This document shows positions 58,950 through 64,000 of a stretch of DNA of 64,000 nucleotides, one piece after another. How positions within the stretch are numbered: position 1 is the first letter of the stretch; the number at the start of each line of letters is the position of its first letter. The notes under the pieces were generated by a model that worked only from the letters and a program-made list of their open reading frames with translations, was not told where the DNA came from and searched no databases. A program made the translations under genes and the position numbers. The stretch spans positions 1,054,001 through 1,118,000 of the forward strand of contig BTRK01000002.1 in the NCBI GenBank assembly GCA_036245805.1, in the 5' to 3' direction. This stretch comes from Pristionchus mayeri. Taxonomy: Eukaryota; Nematoda; Chromadorea; Rhabditida; Neodiplogasteridae.

Positions 58950-61900
58950 ATGAATTGGCCGCCTTTTCTGTGTCTGGCGCTGCTAGCAGCGTTCGGATCT
59001 GCAACCGCCGACTTCGATTGGAAATTATGCGACAAGGAGACGGTAAGACTACCGTAATCTTGTTTACCGTAAATCTACAGTAATCCCACACATCAGTAAG
59101 CCTATCGTTAACTGAGTACCGTATTCCAGGCGTGCTTTGTCGGTGGTGGTGGCTGCGGTGCTACGCTAGCCGTAACGAAGACCCAACCGGCGGCGCCCTG
59201 TGACGTGACGCTCAGCATACGGTAGGCGATTACTGTATTCTACCTTAAGGTTACTGTAGCATCGATTGAGAGCCTACGACAGCAGCATGAAAACGCTGCT
59301 GGTGCGTGCGCGACTGCAGGGCGATACGATGGACTACGCCAAGGGTAAGGATAAAATCAGTTCTCGATTGACAGAAGATAGTATACCGCACACTACCGTA
59401 TGAAAGAGCGAGAAATAGTGAACCACTTCCCAGGCATCTCGCTCTCTCTGGACCAGGATAACAAGTTCCTCTGCCACTCCACCAGCAATGGCAAAGTGGA
59501 AGTAAAGACGTCGATAGACGACGGTGAGTACCGTATCCTACTGCATCACAAAATACCGTTCTCAACACTATAATACCGTAACCTTGCTTAAGACCTCATC
59601 TCGTCCTCATCGACTGGTGGCCTGTATTGCGAGTTTATCCTCAAGAATCAAAATCCGGTATTAAAAAAATAGAAAAATAGAAAAACAAAAAAGCAAATAA
59701 ACATCCGTCAGATCCTTCCCGCCACCTCCTCTCAACAAGCGATCGTGGCCTACTCCGCTGCGGGCGCAGAGCATAAAATCGACATGCCGGGCCAAGAAAT
59801 GATCGATGCGATAATAGCAGCAGGTAGCTTACAGCTATTACTCTTCTCGCTTTGGCAATATGCAAAACATGGTTTTCTATTGATCTACACTCTCAGCTAT
59901 CGCGAAAATTGACTGTTCTTTCCAGAACAATGAATACAAATGATTTCAGTGACCTGCGACCCGTCACTGATCAAGCTCGACAGCAACCTCAAGGGTCTGA
60001 GTGAGACGATAAGAAAGGTAAGAGGAAACATGAAATCAAAATCGAAGATCAAAGATCAAAGATCGAAAAAAACGATAATTGTCTCATTCAGGTGTCCGCA
60101 CTGCGCCACACAGCCACATGCGATCCGGAATGGCAGCTAGTGTAAGATGTTTTCTGCAGTATAAAACAATTGTTTGTTCTTAAAATGGAGTTGGAATCGA
60201 ACATAACAAATCGATGAGACGTATTGATTGCCTGATTCAGATTCGAGCCATCTCTCGACTCGGGCAGCACCGAGCTCGCGACTGCGATAAACTGCGTCAA
60301 GGACGCAGCAGGGAGCAGCTGGAGATGGAAGGTGGGTGAGTGATCTTTGATCGTTTATCGTTGATCTTTTGAAGCTGAAGATGGACGGGTCGGAGAAACC
60401 AAAGACAGGCGAGTTTCGCGCCCACTGCGTGACCAATGGTGAGTTTTACTAATATTTGTGTTTTTTTAATTAAAAAAAATATTTAAAAATTTAAAAATCG
60501 ATGATTCAGTTTGTCTGCACTGTACGAAGCCCGCGCCTTGCTCCGAAACGGGATGCGTAAATCCAACCTTTCGCGCTGGTCAGAAGTCGACAGGAGCGTG
60601 CGCTGAGCTGACGGTGTGATGTTATTTTTGATATTTCGAAAAATTTTAATCTGAAAAAAATATTATCCGAAAAACTGTTGATCGTTGATCGTTCTGTGTG
60701 CTCAAAACCAGACTTCATAGTTGATTTTTAACGCATTTTGAATTCTGTACAGTTAACAAAAGTAAACTTGGTCTTTGATCTTTCAGTGCCCTCCCGACCA
60801 TCTCCTCTCCGCTGCCAATCAGACTGCGACGGGCACAAACTGCATGGAAGTCGCGCCGCATGTGTAATTTAAATTTTTATTTTTATTTTTAACAATAAAT
60901 TTGCAAAATTAATAAACTTAACACGTTGAAGGTATCGATGGACGATCAACGGAGCGCGCGCGGAGTCAGGTAGGATCGCGGGGATGAAAATTTAAAACCA
61001 AACAATGATTGATCTTTGACCAAACGTTGTGCAGAAACGATGAATACGCCTCAGCCTTAAACTGTCATTTTAACAAAATTAATTATTTTAAAATTGCAAC
61101 CGGTTCAGCAGCGAGCACCGAGAACGGCATCAGCAACACGGTGGTGATCGGCATAGCTGGAGGCGTGTTGGCAGCGGTTGTTATTGGTGATTTGTTTGAC
61201 ACTTTTTCGCTTTCTGGCCAAAGCCCTCGAGCTTTTCCTATCACAGACACTGAGGTTTAGAATAACAGTAGAATTACTAGGCGGCTCAGATTCCACAGAA
61301 TAAAAAAATAAAAAAATCAATATTTAGGCATAGTGATCTACTGCGTCGTGGTCCATCGCAAGCAGCGGCACATCGCCTCCAAAACCAAGTCGCAGAGCAC
61401 GAAGAGAACGGTAAATAGTTTTTTTTTTTTAATTTCCAAAGTTGAAAAATATTTTTTGTAGCACCTCGAAGAGATGCACACGGGCAGGATGCCTGTAGGA
61501 TATTTTTTTATAATTTTAAAAATAAATTAAATACTTTTCAAATTAAAATTGGCAGGATTCCGACGAGGACCACTACGCGATCGCCGGCTCGGGCGTCACA
61601 ACGGGCACGGCGAAGACAGTCTCGTCTGATGTGAGCTGTGATCTTTGATCTTTCACTCGATCATTCATTCATTCCATTCGATCGAGATTGTGAGCTTGTC
61701 ATTGATCGCTGATATTTCACTCATTTAGACCCATGGGACTCCAAATCATGAGGATCAGGCGAAAGGAAACGCAAAGAAGGGATCGGAGAAAGCTGGAAAA
61801 GGTATTGCCAATACTTCCTTTCTGACAAACAAATCTCAAATTTTAGGCAAGGCCAAGAAGGACGGGAACCAGCGTTCGAAGGTATCGTATTGTTGTTGCT

Positions 61901-63107
61901 TTTATTTATGTGGTTGTTGTTGTTTTTGCAGTTGTTATTGTTATTGTTTTTCGGAAGAAGAGCAGCTCGTCGAGCAAGAAAGGCAAGAGCAGCAAGAAGA
62001 ACCGCAAATCGACGACGGACGAGGAAACGGATGATAGGGTGAGGACGATCTTTGATCTTTGTCTAATTTCAAAATGTATATTTTTATCAAAATAATTATT
62101 TATAACTCGCCAAGCTCATTACAGAAATCGAGGGAGCCCACCGAGAACGAGACCGAGAAGGTTTGTGCAAATTGGATGTTCAAAAAAAAATGAAACAAAA
62201 ATAATAAAAAAATGAATAAAAGGACCTCCAGTCTGCTTTGATTCGAAATTTCCAACAGTGAAGCCAGCTTGTGCCATCATTTAAAAAAATGCGCGAAAAA
62301 AATTATCGATCGTTATGAATTTATAAATTCAGCAAAACAACGTTTCGCGCGAGCCGGTTGCCGAAGGTCCGATGAAGAAGTACGAACCGGATAATGTTCG
62401 TTGTTGTCAAAATTAATTTTAATTACAATAAAAATAAGAAAATTCCAGACCCCATACGAATCGCTGCTCAACTTCGCCGGTGTTGGAGATACTCCTCCGA
62501 AGGTTTATTTTAGATTATTTACATTTTCTAAAATTTTATTTTGAAGAAATCCAACCGAGATTCCCCGAAAGCTGAATCGAAGAGGAAAAAGAAGAAGGTG
62601 CGTTTTGTTTGGAATTTCGAAATTTTGAAATCATGAAAAATGCGTTAATTTCAGACCAAAACCAAAACAACAGAGACTTCAGCCCGCGACAAGACCAACA
62701 CCAATAAGGTAAATCTTATTTGTTTTTCTTATGATATTTAAAAATACATTTTTTTAAATATTTTTATTTTAGGGGAACTCGCAAGAAGACAAGCCATCGA
62801 TCGAGCGGATGAGAGAGATGACCTCGAAAGAGGACACCAACAAGTGAGTTTGTCATCATATAAGTTGAAATATTTCCAAGTATTTTCTGTTCATCATGGT
62901 GAATAATCAGTGGGGTTGGTTATTCGACGTCGCGTTTCGACTTTACATCGCCTCACGCTCGCCTAATTTTAGGAAACGATGCGACGTTGCATATTCCACA
63001 TGCATTCCCCCTTTTCGTTCCTAAAGTAATATTAATTACTCTAATTGTTCAGGGAGAAGGACGATCGGACGCAGTCGGGCACGTCGAGAAAAGACAAGAA
63101 CAAGTAG
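58950..63107 (+). CDS. Type I membrane protein with cysteine-rich ectodomain and lysine-rich tail
   Basis: About 25 exons run from ATG at 58950 (after TTTTAG) to TAG at 63105-63107; all joins were checked by phase. A signal peptide (MNWPPFLCLALLAAFGSATA) is followed by an ectodomain of about 330 residues with GISLSLDQDNKFLCHS (loosely DOMON-like), two TCDP-containing segments, and a CxxC-rich part (CLHCTKPAPCSETGC, GACAELTCPPDHLL). Next comes one membrane span (TVVIGIAGGVLAAVVIGIVI) and a long basic cytoplasmic tail spread over 12 or more exons of 33-80 bases, rich in KSSSSSKKGKSSKKNRKS-like runs, with acidic interruptions. I recognise no named family. At least four exons use AAG acceptors, and many introns contain GATCTTTGATC. 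The role may be adhesion or reception at the cell surface, but this is inference. Confidence 0.82.
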
Positions 63108-64000
63108 AAATACCCTCACTCCATCCTCCCTCCTACTCGAGATGGGAAACGAACTCGCGCTCAAACAGAAATAAACACAAATATGCTCTCTCGTTGTCAA
63201 AATACTTATTCTTATTCTTTATTGACCAGAACTTACATGGGACGAGAGTGACGTTACGAGGATTAGGTGGCATTTTGGTTCGGGCGAGCTTGTGGGATGG
63301 GGGATGTGTACTGTAATAATGCATGGGAAATGAACGAGCAATCGCACATAACAATTTATTTTCCAAATCGTGCATTTCATTGTACATTCAGCACATATTC
63401 GTGGTAAAGCGTGTTTGTTAGCCTCAAAAATATTTTGGGTAATTATAGACCTTCCCCAAATATTACACGTATTTTTTATTGCGAAGATTTGGGATCATAG
63501 GTAAACGGAGTTAAAGTGAGTTAGCGATACAATTAGAATGTAAGAAAAAAATGCATATTTTGCATTTGGGAATCATCATTAGTCACTAGTTTTCTAATTT
63601 CTGGTTGGAGTCACTAGTTCTAATTAAGCTATTTATTTATGAAAAAATACTTACAATATCGAAGACAAAAAATTGCACGAGGATATGCATATCTTAGGCG
63701 TTGGAGTAACGAACTGAGTATAGATGAACAACAAAATAATATGTGTAATTCTGGTATTACCAAAATTATTCGAAATGTATATGGGTGATTTAATGATGAG
63801 AAAAGGACGAGCAGGAACACATATTAATGAATACAACATAATTGTTGTTTTTCCAAAAATAAAATCGATAACTGAAGAGGAGTGGAGTAGGGAATGGAAA
63901 AGATCACTTTTGAGTAGAATTCGAAAAGTAACAAAGCTATTATATATACCGAAAATCATACTTGGCTATCTTCATTCGTCTCATTGTTTGTTCACTTTGT
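63108..64000. other. 3' flank, no gene recognised
   Basis: AATAAA at 63170-63175, 63 bases after the stop of the membrane-protein gene, is a good polyadenylation signal. The remaining AT-rich sequence shows no convincing exon or repeat on either strand. Confidence 0.6.

Overview
The window looks like part of a nematode chromosome, probably a free-living rhabditid or diplogastrid; I cannot name the species. The evidence is many small exons with mostly TTTCAG-type acceptors, a nematode-style two-pore (TWK) potassium channel, the cilium gene ifta-1, a mariner end of the usual nematode type, and introns filled with fold-back and MITE DNA. No bacterial, viral or organellar genes were seen. All gene models are built by eye from exon/intron phase and family resemblance.

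Layout. 1-1.9 kb: no gene, one hairpin repeat. 1.9-6.0 kb (+): an isolated signal-peptide-like exon, then an ionotropic-receptor-like gene with a weak N-terminal half and an intact membrane part. 6.1-7.2 kb: a Tc1-type non-autonomous element. 10.6-13.3 kb (+): a complete TWK channel gene. 14.9-39.6 kb (-): ifta-1 (IFT121/WDR35), over 40 exons across 24.7 kb. One of its introns holds a 5.3 kb element flanked by TTAA with 1.43 kb terminal inverted repeats and a zinc-finger gene. Another holds an antisense gene with 23-residue basic (STPR-like) repeats, a 1.1 kb palindrome and direct repeats. 40.6-42.1 kb (-): a small helical protein made by internal duplication. 44.6-47.9 kb (-): a secreted cysteine-containing protein. 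48.4-58.7 kb (+): an apolipoprotein-L-like gene whose introns hold a solo LTR, mariner-type elements and nested fold-backs. 58.95-63.1 kb (+): a type I membrane protein with a long lysine-rich tail made of many tiny exons. 63.1-64 kb: nothing recognised.

The genes do not form one pathway. ifta-1, the receptor-like gene and the TWK channel would all suit sensory neurons, but their proximity is not evidence of linkage. The strongest unusual signals are: (1) repeated use of AAG 3' splice sites with the form TTGAAG or TTTAAG, supported by reading phase in six or more genes and by homology in ifta-1; (2) the TTAA-flanked element carrying a C2H2-type gene whose first exon lies inside the terminal repeat; (3) several fold-back and hairpin families, some nested inside one another; (4) a GATCTTTGATC motif concentrated in introns.
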